Shown piece after piece: positions 19,702-27,324 of a stretch of 64,000 nt of DNA. The stretch spans positions 248,001-312,000 of the forward strand of contig CAYPAV010000003.1 in assembly GCA_964408805.1 (NCBI GenBank). Reading direction: 5' to 3'. Position 1 is the first letter of the stretch. Each line of letters begins with the position of its first letter. Both the position numbers and the translations under genes were made by a program. The DNA comes from CAYPAV01 sp964408805. GTDB lineage: Bacteria; Pseudomonadota; Alphaproteobacteria; UBA8366. The notes below the pieces were generated by a model that had not been told where the DNA came from, did no database searches, and worked only from the letters and a program-made list of their open reading frames with translations.

Positions 19702-20565
19702 GTGGTTCGGCGCCCCGATAGCGAGATCGAAACCCGCGAGGTGCTCGGTTGGACGGGCGTCCATCTTTTCCATTTCCCGATATCGTCCTGCTCGCAGAAG
19801 ACTCGGATCGTCCTCAACCTGAAAGGTGTCGATTGGACGCCGCACCTCGTCAACCACGTCGAAAACGAGAACTGGCAGGCGTTCTATCTCGGGATCAACC
19901 CGCGCGGCCTGGTGCCGACCCTGGTCCTCGACGGAGCCGTTCATATCGAGAGCAACGATATCCTGGAGGTACTGGAGGAGCGGTTTCCCGATCCAATTCT
20001 CTTCCCAATTGACCGACGGGCGGAAATCCGAGCACGGCTGGCGGAGGAGGATGCGCTCCACATCGACCTCCGCATGCTCAGCTTTCGCTTCGTCTACGGT
20101 CGGCCGGGATCGCCGAAACCGGCTGAAATCCTGGACACCTTTCGCAATCTCGGCCCCGGCACCATCGACGGCCGGACCGACACGAAGAAGGCGGTCGAAA
20201 TCGAATTCTACGACCGCCTGGCCGCGGACGGATTGACCGATGACGCCTGCCGAACCTCCGCGGCCAAGTTCCGCAGCACCTTCGAGGACTGGGACGAACG
20301 GCTCGCCGATACGCCCTATCTTCTTGGCACCGACCTCACCGCAATCGACATCGCCTGGTTCGTCTACGCCTATCGCCTGACGGCTGCCGGCTATCCGCTC
20401 GCGCGCCTGCACCCGCGCCTTGGAAGATGGTTCGCGGGGCTGTGCGACCGGACCGGATTCTTGGACGAGGTCGCGATTCCCCTGCCCCTTCAGGCAACCG
20501 CCGCCGCCGCCCGCGAAACCCAGGAACGGACCGGCACCACCTTTTGCGACGTCACCGGCTTCTAG
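19702..20565 (+). CDS. Glutathione S-transferase family protein
   Basis: A 287-residue protein. The N-terminal thioredoxin-like domain reads VHLFHFPISSCSQKTRIVLN (active-site Ser/Cys region), NPRGLVPTLVLDG and ESNDILEVLEERFP; the C-terminal helical domain includes TPYLLGTDLTAIDIAWFVYAYRL. No ATG fits; GTG at 19702 is taken as start, with GTG 19741 as alternative, neither with a strong ribosome site, so it may be coupled to the cyclase gene ending 14 bp earlier. Its stop overlaps the convergent enoyl-CoA hydratase by 14 bp. Substrate unknown. Confidence 0.7.
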   Translation: MVRRPDSEIETREVLGWTGVHLFHFPISSCSQKTRIVLNLKGVDWTPHLVNHVENENWQAFYLGINPRGLVPTLVLDGAVHIESNDILEVLEERFPDPILFPIDRRAEIRARLAEEDALHIDLRMLSFRFVYGRPGSPKPAEILDTFRNLGPGTIDGRTDTKKAVEIEFYDRLAADGLTDDACRTSAAKFRSTFEDWDERLADTPYLLGTDLTAIDIAWFVYAYRLTAAGYPLARLHPRLGRWFAGLCDRTGFLDEVAIPLPLQATAAAARETQERTGTTFCDVTGF

Positions 20566-21313
20566 ACTTGAACCCGCTTACCCGTTGCATGGTTTCTGGA
20601 TCACTGCTGCCGCGGATCGCGGCTTCGGTCTCCAGCGCCAACGCGGTCTCCACGTCCGCATAGGTCGCCTTGTTGAGAACGGTCTTCATTTCCCGGACCG
20701 CACGCGCCGGCAATGCCGCAAGGCGCGCCGCGACCGCCTCGGCCTCCGCGATCAACCGGTCGTCCGGGACCACCCGCCAGGCGACGCCCAGCGCCAATAA
20801 TTGGTCGGCGGTATAGCGCTCGCCGAGCAGCATCATCTCCTTGGTCTTCGCCGGGCCAATCATCGCCGGCAGGATCGCGGTGGCACCACCGGTCACGAAG
20901 AGGCCCCATTCGACCTCGGGGAAGAAGGCCTTGGCGCCTTCCGCCCAGATCGCAAGATCGCAGCCGATCGCCCATTCGAAACCGCCGCCGACCGCCCAGC
21001 CGTTGATGGCGCCGACGATCACCTTGTCGCCGAAGATCATCGCCCGGGTGACGCGCTGGATCTGGTCGACATTCTCGCGCGCGATCTCCTCGGTGATCCC
21101 TTCGCCGCGCTCGCTGAGATCGGCTCCGGCGCAAAACGCCTTCCCCGCCCCCGTGAAAATGATGGCGCGGGTGGCATCGTCCGCATTGGCCGCTTCGAAG
21201 GCCTCGGCCAAGGCGCCGACGAGCTCGGCATTCATGGCATTGAGCACCTGGGGCCGGTTCAGCGTGATCGTGCGGACGCCCTCCGCGAGGCTGGAAGTGA
21301 CGGGTTCGCTCAT
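20552..21313 (-). CDS. Enoyl-CoA hydratase/isomerase family protein
   Basis: A 253-residue crotonase-fold protein: LNRPQVLNAMNAELVGAL, the oxyanion-hole segment GKAFCAGADLSE and the second loop INGWAVGGGFEWAIGCDLAIW. The Glu typical of enoyl-CoA hydratases is present in the region FPEVEWGLFVTGGAT. It would hydrate or isomerise a 2-enoyl-CoA. The gene is 33 bp downstream of a TauD-family gene on the same strand and near a CaiB-type CoA transferase, so a CoA-ester pathway including all four is plausible. Confidence 0.85.
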   Translation of the reverse strand: MSEPVTSSLAEGVRTITLNRPQVLNAMNAELVGALAEAFEAANADDATRAIIFTGAGKAFCAGADLSERGEGITEEIARENVDQIQRVTRAMIFGDKVIVGAINGWAVGGGFEWAIGCDLAIWAEGAKAFFPEVEWGLFVTGGATAILPAMIGPAKTKEMMLLGERYTADQLLALGVAWRVVPDDRLIAEAEAVAARLAALPARAVREMKTVLNKATYADVETALALETEAAIRGSSDPETMQRVSGFKSRSR

Positions 21314-21346
21314 GATGGTGCTCCCAAACGGTTCGGAGGGATGACC

Positions 21347-22168
21347 TTAAAGTGTCGCCTCGCTCTTGACGGTGATCCGGTGCATGACACGGCGGTGGCC
21401 GTCATAGTCGTTGAGCGCCATATGAAGGACACAGCGGTTGTCCCAGAATGCCAGCGTCCCAGGTTCCCAACGGAGCCGGCAGGTGAATTCGGGCCGGGTC
21501 GCGTGATCCAACAGATAATCGAGCAGCGGCCGGCTCTCGGCCTCGGTCATGCCGACGATATGCCGGGTGATCCGGTCGTAGGAGATATAAAGTGCCGGCC
21601 GCCCGGTCTCCCCATGCGGGCGGATCAAGGGGTGCTCGGCCGGCTCGGCAGGGGTGTCGGGCGCCTTCAGCTTGGCCTGCATCTCGGCTGCCCGGTTCTT
21701 GGTCTTGTCGTAGAGATTGAAGGTCCGAAGGTCCGCCAGCATGGCTTTCATGCCGTCAGAGAGCGCCTCATAGGCGAGAGAGAGATTGCTGTAGAGCGTG
21801 TCGCCGCCCGCCGCCGGTACTTCCTTGGCATAGAGCATGGTGCCCATCGCGGGGGTTGGCGTGAACATCTGGTCGGTGTGCCAATTGGCGCCGAAGCTGT
21901 GGGTGTCGTCCTCGCGCTTGATGATCGCGATGATTTCGGGGTGGTCGGGCAGCCCCGGCATATAGGGATGCAGGTGCGGCGCGCCCCAGCGCGCGGCGAG
22001 GGCGAGCTGTTGGGCGGGTGTTATGTCCTGATCTCGAAAATAGACCATCCCATGGGCCAGCAGGGCGGCGTGGATGTCGGCGAATTGGCCGTCGTCGATC
22101 CGGGCGAGATCGACCCCCCGGATCTCGGCGCCGAGCGCGCCCGACAGCGGAATTGTCTCTAGCGTCAT
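21347..22168 (-). CDS. TauD/TfdA-family 2-oxoglutarate dioxygenase (paralogue A)
   Basis: A 273-residue oxygenase with the H-x-D metal motif in SFGANWHTDQMFTPTPAMGT and the C-terminal metal His with Arg in GHRRVMHRITVK, plus WEPGTLAFWDNRCVLHMALNDY. This is the taurine/alpha-ketoglutarate dioxygenase family, which hydroxylates taurine, aryloxyacetates, sulfate esters and similar substrates. It lies 28 bp downstream of a paralogue of equal length, clearly a tandem duplication. The substrate is undetermined. Confidence 0.85.
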   Translation of the reverse strand: MTLETIPLSGALGAEIRGVDLARIDDGQFADIHAALLAHGMVYFRDQDITPAQQLALAARWGAPHLHPYMPGLPDHPEIIAIIKREDDTHSFGANWHTDQMFTPTPAMGTMLYAKEVPAAGGDTLYSNLSLAYEALSDGMKAMLADLRTFNLYDKTKNRAAEMQAKLKAPDTPAEPAEHPLIRPHGETGRPALYISYDRITRHIVGMTEAESRPLLDYLLDHATRPEFTCRLRWEPGTLAFWDNRCVLHMALNDYDGHRRVMHRITVKSEATL

Positions 22169-22196
22169 GAAATCGTCTCCCGTCCTGGCGGCGGCT

Positions 22197-23018
22197 TTAC
22201 CCTGTCGCCTCGCCCTTGATGGTGATGCGGTGCATGACCCGGCGGTGGCCGGGATAGTCGTCGAGCGCGGTGTGCAGAACGCATCGGTTGTCCCAAAGCG
22301 CCAATGTGCCGACCTCCCAGCGAAGGCGGCAGGTGAACTCGGGCCGGGTTGCGTGACCGAGCAGGAAATCGAGCAGCGGCGCGCTCTCGGCCTCGCTCAT
22401 TTCGGCAAAGCGCCGCGTCGTCTGCCGATCGGTCAGGTAGAGGGCCGGCCGTCCGGTCTCCGGGTGGGTGCGCACCAAGGGATGGATCGCGGGAGCCGCC
22501 GGGGTGTCCTTGTCCGGAATTTTCGCGCGCATCCTGCCGGAGCGGTCCGCCGTCTTGTCATAGAGATTGTAGGTCCGAAGTCCGGCCAGCATTTCCTTCA
22601 TCCCCTCGGAGAGCGCGTCGTAGCACGCATACATATTGGCGAAGAGGGTGTCGCCACCCGCACTCGGCACCTCCTTGGCATGGAGCATGGTACCCATGGC
22701 GGGTGTCGGCGAGAAGATCTGGTCGGTATGCCAGTGGTCGCCGAAGTTATGCGTATCCTCCGGGTTCTTCACGATCTCGATGATCTCGGGATGCTCGGGC
22801 AGCCCGTCGAGATAGGGATGAAGATGCACGTCCCCCCAGCGCTTCGCGAATTCGAGCAGCTGGCCCGGCGTGATATCCTGGTCGCGAAAGGCAAGGACGC
22901 AGTGCGCCGCCATCAAACGGCGGATTTCAGCGAAGGTCGCATCGTCGAGTGCACCCAGATCGGCACCCCCGACCTCGGCCCCAATGGCGCCGGCGAGGGG
23001 AGTCACCTCAAACGTCAT
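22197..23018 (-). CDS. TauD/TfdA-family 2-oxoglutarate dioxygenase (paralogue B)
   Basis: Also 273 residues, with WHTDQIFSPTPAMGT as H-x-D motif and GHRRVMHRITIK as distal His/Arg. It shares long identical stretches with paralogue A. The ATG at 23018 overlaps the stop codon of the upstream CoA transferase (ATGA, 23015-23018), which indicates translational coupling. The open frame upstream to 23072 lies inside the transferase and is ignored. Divergence of the middle segment (KTADRSGRMRAKIPDKDTP versus KTKNRAAEMQAKLKAPDTP) hints at different substrate pockets. Confidence 0.85.
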   Translation of the reverse strand: MTFEVTPLAGAIGAEVGGADLGALDDATFAEIRRLMAAHCVLAFRDQDITPGQLLEFAKRWGDVHLHPYLDGLPEHPEIIEIVKNPEDTHNFGDHWHTDQIFSPTPAMGTMLHAKEVPSAGGDTLFANMYACYDALSEGMKEMLAGLRTYNLYDKTADRSGRMRAKIPDKDTPAAPAIHPLVRTHPETGRPALYLTDRQTTRRFAEMSEAESAPLLDFLLGHATRPEFTCRLRWEVGTLALWDNRCVLHTALDDYPGHRRVMHRITIKGEATG

Positions 23019-24241
23019 ACGGTGCCCGCGTCCTTCAATGCCGCGACCTCGTCGTCGGAGAGGCCGAGCCATTCATTCAGCACCGAATCGGTGTGTTCGC
23101 CGAGCAGCGGCGAGGGTTTCACCTCGATGTCGTGGCCCGACATCCGGACCGGCCAAGCCGGCATCTTGAACTCGCCCCGTGCCGGGTGCTGCATCCGCTG
23201 GAAGACCCCGCGTTCCTCGATATCGGCGGCGTTGGAGAGCTCCATGGTGTCGAAGACGGCGCCCGCCGGCACTCCCGCCTCGCCGAGAATTTGCATCGCC
23301 TCGTCCTTGGTCCGACCCGTCGTCCACTCATTGAGGAAACCGTGGATCTCGTCCTTGTGGGCGAAGCGCTTGCGGGCGTTGTCGAAGCGCTCCTCCTCGA
23401 TCAGCTCCGGCTTGCCGATGGCCTCGAGCAGGCGGTGCCATTGGCGGTTGTTTCCCCGATTGACATAGATATAAACATAATCGTTGGGCCCGCCGGGGGC
23501 GCATTTAAAGAGGCCCATCGGCGCGTTGCCGCCGGAGACCGTCCCCGCGCCCGCACGCTGGGCCGGCTTCCCCGTCACGGCCTGGCTTGAGAAGGCAAGC
23601 CGGGCGTATTGCAGCATTGCGTCCTGCATCGCGACCTTCAGGTGCTGGCCCTCGCCGGTCGATTTCCGCTGGTAGAGGGCGCCGAGAATGCTGATCGCCA
23701 TCAGCATGCCGGTGCCGGTGTCGCCGAGCGTCGTGCCGGGCTTGATCGGCATGCCGTCGGGCTCGCCGGTGATGCTCATGATGCCGCCCGTGGCCTGGCC
23801 GATCATGTCGAAGGACAGGAATTTCTCATAGGGGCTGCCGTCGGCGAAGCCCTTGACTTGGGCATAGATCAGCCTGGGATTGATTTCCTTCAAGGTCTCG
23901 TAATCGAGCCCCAGGCGTTCGATGGCGCCCGGCGCGAAGTTCTCGATGAAGACGTCGGCTTCCTTGACCATGTTCTTGACCAGGGCCAGCCCCTCCGGCG
24001 ATTTCAGATCGCAGGTCAGGCTCTTCTTGTTGGCGTTGAATATGAGGAAATAGAAGGCATCGGTCTTGCCGTCCTCGGAGGCCGCAAGCCGCCCCTGATC
24101 GCCGCCCTTGGGGTTCTCGACCTTGACCACCTCGGCGCCGAGCCAAGCCAGCACCTCGGTGCAGCTCGGCCCCGCCTCGAATTGCGTCAGATCGACGATG
24201 CGGACGCCCTCAAGCGCGCCCGTTTTACCGTTTTCCGCCAT
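23015..24241 (-). CDS. CaiB/BaiF (family III) CoA transferase
   Basis: A 408-residue protein with the family III pattern: LEGVRIVDLTQFEAGPSC, GAEVVKVENPKGGDQGR, LTCDLKSPEG, the catalytic Asp in LSFDMIGQATGGIMS and LGDTGTGMLMAISILGALYQR. These enzymes move CoA between carboxylic acids through an aspartyl-CoA intermediate. It is the first gene of the coupled set CoA transferase / TauD-B / TauD-A / enoyl-CoA hydratase, and faces a luciferase-like gene across a 159-bp divergent region in which no convincing promoter was found. Confidence 0.88.
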   Translation of the reverse strand: MAENGKTGALEGVRIVDLTQFEAGPSCTEVLAWLGAEVVKVENPKGGDQGRLAASEDGKTDAFYFLIFNANKKSLTCDLKSPEGLALVKNMVKEADVFIENFAPGAIERLGLDYETLKEINPRLIYAQVKGFADGSPYEKFLSFDMIGQATGGIMSITGEPDGMPIKPGTTLGDTGTGMLMAISILGALYQRKSTGEGQHLKVAMQDAMLQYARLAFSSQAVTGKPAQRAGAGTVSGGNAPMGLFKCAPGGPNDYVYIYVNRGNNRQWHRLLEAIGKPELIEEERFDNARKRFAHKDEIHGFLNEWTTGRTKDEAMQILGEAGVPAGAVFDTMELSNAADIEERGVFQRMQHPARGEFKMPAWPVRMSGHDIEVKPSPLLGEHTDSVLNEWLGLSDDEVAALKDAGTV

Positions 24242-24400
24242 GAATTCTTCCCTTCGTCAAGCAGCGACGCCACCGCGCCCGCCGCGAAATTTCTGTCTAG
24301 GAGGAAAGTGGTCGAACAGCGACGGGATGGCAATGGGTTGTCGGCATGACTAGGAATCATATCCCTCAATGGGACCGGAAGCCGCAATAGGAAAAATTCC

Positions 24401-25447
24401 ATGCAAGTCATGACCACGCTCCCGCAGCACGATCTGAACGGCGTCCCGGCGGCGGCGCTTGATGCCGAGGCGGCCGGGTTTGATCTCGTCTGTACTATGG
24501 AGAACCGTTACGAGCCGTTCCTGGCTTTGGGCGTTTCCGCCGTTGCGACGGAGCGGATCGGGTTGGCGACGGCGGTGGCGATCGCCTTTCCGCGCTCGCC
24601 GATGGTGGTCGCCAATGCGTGCTGGGATTTGCAGAATGCCTCCGGCGGCCGGTTCGTGCTGGGTCTCGGGCCGCAGATCCGGCCCCATAACGAGAAGCGG
24701 TTCTCGACGCCCTGGTCGGCCCCGGTGCCGCGCATGCGGGAATACGTGGCCGCACTCCGCGCCATCTGGCGCTGCTGGGAGACCGGCGAGAAGCTGAACT
24801 TCGAGGGCGAGCACTACACCTTCACCCTGATGATCCCGAACTTCGTGCCGGTCTCGACCGGCCAGAAGAGCGTTCCCGTCACCTTGGCCGCGGTCGGGCC
24901 GCATTCGCTGAGGCTTGCCGGCGAGGTCGCGGACGGGGTGCGCCTCCATCCCTTCTGTACCCGGTCCTATCTGGAGGAGGTCGCGATGAAGAAGATCGAG
25001 GAGGGCATGGCGAAGTCGGACCGCCGGCGCCGGGACTTCCAGATCACCGGCGGCGGCTTCATCGCCACGGGTGCGACCGATGAGGAGGTCGCCGAGACCA
25101 AGGAGTGGGTGCGTTACCGGATCGCCTTCTACGGCTCGACGCCGAGCTACTGGCCTGTTTTCGAGCATCACGGGTTCGGCGATCTCGGGCGGAAACTGAA
25201 CCAGATGACCAAGGCCGGCGAATGGGACCAAATCGCGGCCGAGATCCCCGACGACGTGCTGCATCTCTTCGCCGCGATCGGGCGCTATGACGAGCTGATG
25301 CCGGCGATCGAGGAGCGCTTCGGCGGCATCGCCGACGTCGTCTATGCCAGCACCTCGTCGGACATCCGCCCACCGATCCCAGCCGACGTGCTACGGGACA
25401 TCCAGCGGATCGAAACACCCTTCGAGGGCTTTCCGTCGATGTGGTAG
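24401..25447 (+). CDS. Luciferase-like (LLM class) flavin/F420-dependent oxidoreductase
   Basis: A 348-residue TIM-barrel protein with the luciferase-like monooxygenase signature: AEAAGFDLVCTMENRYEPFLALGVSA, ERIGLATAVAIAFPRSP, SGGRFVLGLGPQIRPHNEKRF and VPVTLAAVGPHSLRLAGEVADG. It resembles the TIGR03617-type group often annotated as F420-dependent, although in Proteobacteria FMNH2 is the more likely cofactor. A ribosome site (tagga) precedes the ATG. It may share regulation with the divergent CoA transferase operon. Reaction unknown. Confidence 0.8.
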   Translation: MQVMTTLPQHDLNGVPAAALDAEAAGFDLVCTMENRYEPFLALGVSAVATERIGLATAVAIAFPRSPMVVANACWDLQNASGGRFVLGLGPQIRPHNEKRFSTPWSAPVPRMREYVAALRAIWRCWETGEKLNFEGEHYTFTLMIPNFVPVSTGQKSVPVTLAAVGPHSLRLAGEVADGVRLHPFCTRSYLEEVAMKKIEEGMAKSDRRRRDFQITGGGFIATGATDEEVAETKEWVRYRIAFYGSTPSYWPVFEHHGFGDLGRKLNQMTKAGEWDQIAAEIPDDVLHLFAAIGRYDELMPAIEERFGGIADVVYASTSSDIRPPIPADVLRDIQRIETPFEGFPSMW

Positions 25448-25463
25448 GGGCCGCCCCCTCCCT

Positions 25464-27158
25464 TTAGGCCGCCTGGTAGGCCGAACTCCGCAGCAATTGT
25501 CCCGGAAAGGCGCCGGTGTGCTCGTTGTTCTCGACGAGGACGGTGCCGTTCACGATGGTGTAGTGGATGCCGCGGGAGAGCTGCAGCAGCCGCTGGCCGC
25601 CGCCCGGCAGATCGTGCACCACCTCGGGCTCCAGGGCATCGATGGTATCGGGATCGAAGATGGTGATGTCGGCCGCCATGCCCGGACGCAACAAGCCCCG
25701 ATCGTTCAATCCGAAGACCGAGGCGGAATGGAAGGTCAGCTTCCGGACCGCATCCTCGATCGACATGATTTGCTTCTCGCGCACCCAAAATCCGAGAAAC
25801 CGAGTACAGAAGCCGTATCCCGCATCAAACACCACATGGGCGCCCGCATCCGAGAGGCCGACCACGGTATAGGGGCTGGAGAGGATCTCCGCCACCGCCG
25901 CCTCGTCGCCGTTCGTCTGGTTGATTTCGAATCCGGTCTCGAGGTCCTCCTCGACGACGAGATCGAGGAAGGCGTCGAGCACGTCCTTGCCTTGGCTCTC
26001 CGCAAGCTCGGCGACGCTCTTGCCAAGCAATCCCTTGTTCTTCTCCAGGGCCGGCTTGGTGATGAACATCAGGTCCCAGCGCCGCGAGAAGGTGGTGGCA
26101 TCGGTCGCCTCGACCGCCTCCTTGTGCAAGGCTTTCCGGGTCGCGGGGTCCTTGAAGGCGGCAAGTTTGGTTGCCTCGTCGCCCAGCATGATTGGCCGCC
26201 AAGCCGGAAGCCCGTCGAAGATCTGGGCGTTCTTCATGGTGAAGCGGGTGTTGTTGCGGCGCGGCGTGCAGATCGGATAGGCGCGGTGCCCCTCCCTGAA
26301 GCCCTCCTCGGTCATCTTCAGATAATTCCGCCATTGATCGGGCTCCGACCAGCGATGCGAGATGGTCAGCCAGACGACCGGCCGGCCGCTTCGGGCGGAT
26401 GCCCGTTTCGACATCTCGTAATTCTCGATCACCTGCTTGGTGCCGCCGCCGCTGGTTTGGATGACCCCGGTGCCGAGTTCGCCCAGCACATCGCAAAGCG
26501 AAAGGATTTCCTCCTCCGAGGAGGCCACGCTCGGGACCGGGCGGCCCTCGTCGTTGATATGGTTGGGGTTCTGGTTGGTGGTGAAGCCGATGGCCCCGTC
26601 CCGCATGCCTTGGCGCACGATGCCGCGCATCGCCTCCAACTCCTCCGGCGTCGAATGGCGCTCCGAGGCGTCGTCGCCCATGACGTATTGCCGGACCGCG
26701 GAATGGCCGATCAGGGCACCGACATTGAGGCCGAGTTTCTGCCCGACCTTGCCGAGATAATCGCCGATCGATTCCCAGCCGAAGTCGATGCCGGCCCGAA
26801 GCGCATCGATCGGAATCGCCTCGATGCGCGAGAGCATGCGCAAGAGGGTGTCCCCATGTTCGGGCTTGGCGGGGGCAATGGCGAGACCGCAATTCCCCAT
26901 GACGACACTCGTGACACCGTGCCAACAGGTCGAGGTACAGAGCGGATCCCAGAGCACCTGGGCATCGTAATGCGTGTGATTGTCGATGAAGCCCGGCGAG
27001 ACCGCGAGCCCTTGGGCGTCGATGGTCCGCTTCGCGGTGCCGGCGAACTTGCCGACCTCGACGATCTTGCCGTCCTGGACCGCAACATCGCCGTGAAACG
27101 ACGGCATCCCCGAACCGTCGATGATCCGCCCATTCTTGATGATCAAATCGTATGACAC
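25464..27158 (-). CDS. N-acyl-D-amino-acid deacylase / D-aminoacylase-type amidohydrolase
   Basis: A 564-residue amidohydrolase-superfamily protein: YDLIIKNGRIIDGSG, then the metal motif SPGFIDNHTHYDAQVLWDP, the Cys-containing segment SVVMGNCGLAIAPA characteristic of D-aminoacylases, GLSDAGAHVV (metal Asp region), and the C-terminal beta-sandwich GLLRPGMAADITIFDP. Start: GTG 27158 has a strong gggggagga site 7 nt away; ATG 27176 and a longer frame to 27242 are less likely. It is divergent from the fused hydantoinase, so ring opening followed by N-acyl or N-carbamoyl cleavage is a sensible pathway. Converges with the luciferase-like gene. Confidence 0.82.
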   Translation of the reverse strand: MSYDLIIKNGRIIDGSGMPSFHGDVAVQDGKIVEVGKFAGTAKRTIDAQGLAVSPGFIDNHTHYDAQVLWDPLCTSTCWHGVTSVVMGNCGLAIAPAKPEHGDTLLRMLSRIEAIPIDALRAGIDFGWESIGDYLGKVGQKLGLNVGALIGHSAVRQYVMGDDASERHSTPEELEAMRGIVRQGMRDGAIGFTTNQNPNHINDEGRPVPSVASSEEEILSLCDVLGELGTGVIQTSGGGTKQVIENYEMSKRASARSGRPVVWLTISHRWSEPDQWRNYLKMTEEGFREGHRAYPICTPRRNNTRFTMKNAQIFDGLPAWRPIMLGDEATKLAAFKDPATRKALHKEAVEATDATTFSRRWDLMFITKPALEKNKGLLGKSVAELAESQGKDVLDAFLDLVVEEDLETGFEINQTNGDEAAVAEILSSPYTVVGLSDAGAHVVFDAGYGFCTRFLGFWVREKQIMSIEDAVRKLTFHSASVFGLNDRGLLRPGMAADITIFDPDTIDALEPEVVHDLPGGGQRLLQLSRGIHYTIVNGTVLVENNEHTGAFPGQLLRSSAYQAA

Positions 27159-27260
27159 GATTTCGTCCTCCCCCATGTCCCCAACGAAGCCGCCTCGGCG
27201 GCGGCTCCGATTCGATGGTACCGCATGGGCCGAGGCGGGCAAGGTCGATGGACAATGTTG

Positions 27261-27290
27261 TTGACATTTTATCGATAAATTATCAATAAA
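27261..27290 (+). promoter_or_regulatory. Promoter with tandem TTATC(G/A)ATAA operators
   Basis: TTGACA (27261-27266) is followed after 18 bp by AATAAA (27285-27290). Two operator-like 10-mers, TTATCGATAA (27269-27278, perfect palindrome) and TTATCAATAA (27280-27289), lie 11 bp apart, one helical turn, and cover the spacer and -10. Such placement would repress transcription of the hydantoinase gene (ATG 27325). The MarR-like regulator encoded downstream is the natural candidate to bind it. Confidence 0.6.
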
Positions 27291-27324
27291 GACGCTCGAT
27301 GCCGATCAACCGGGAGCGACGACA

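Noticed and set aside
18446..20565. Pycsar-type defence operon (cyclase plus effector)
   Set aside because: The downstream gene is an ordinary GST-like protein; no TIR, transmembrane or other effector is adjacent.
25344..27155. 603-aa plus-strand open frame
   Set aside because: Antisense to the amidohydrolase, whose metal-binding motifs are clear on the other strand.
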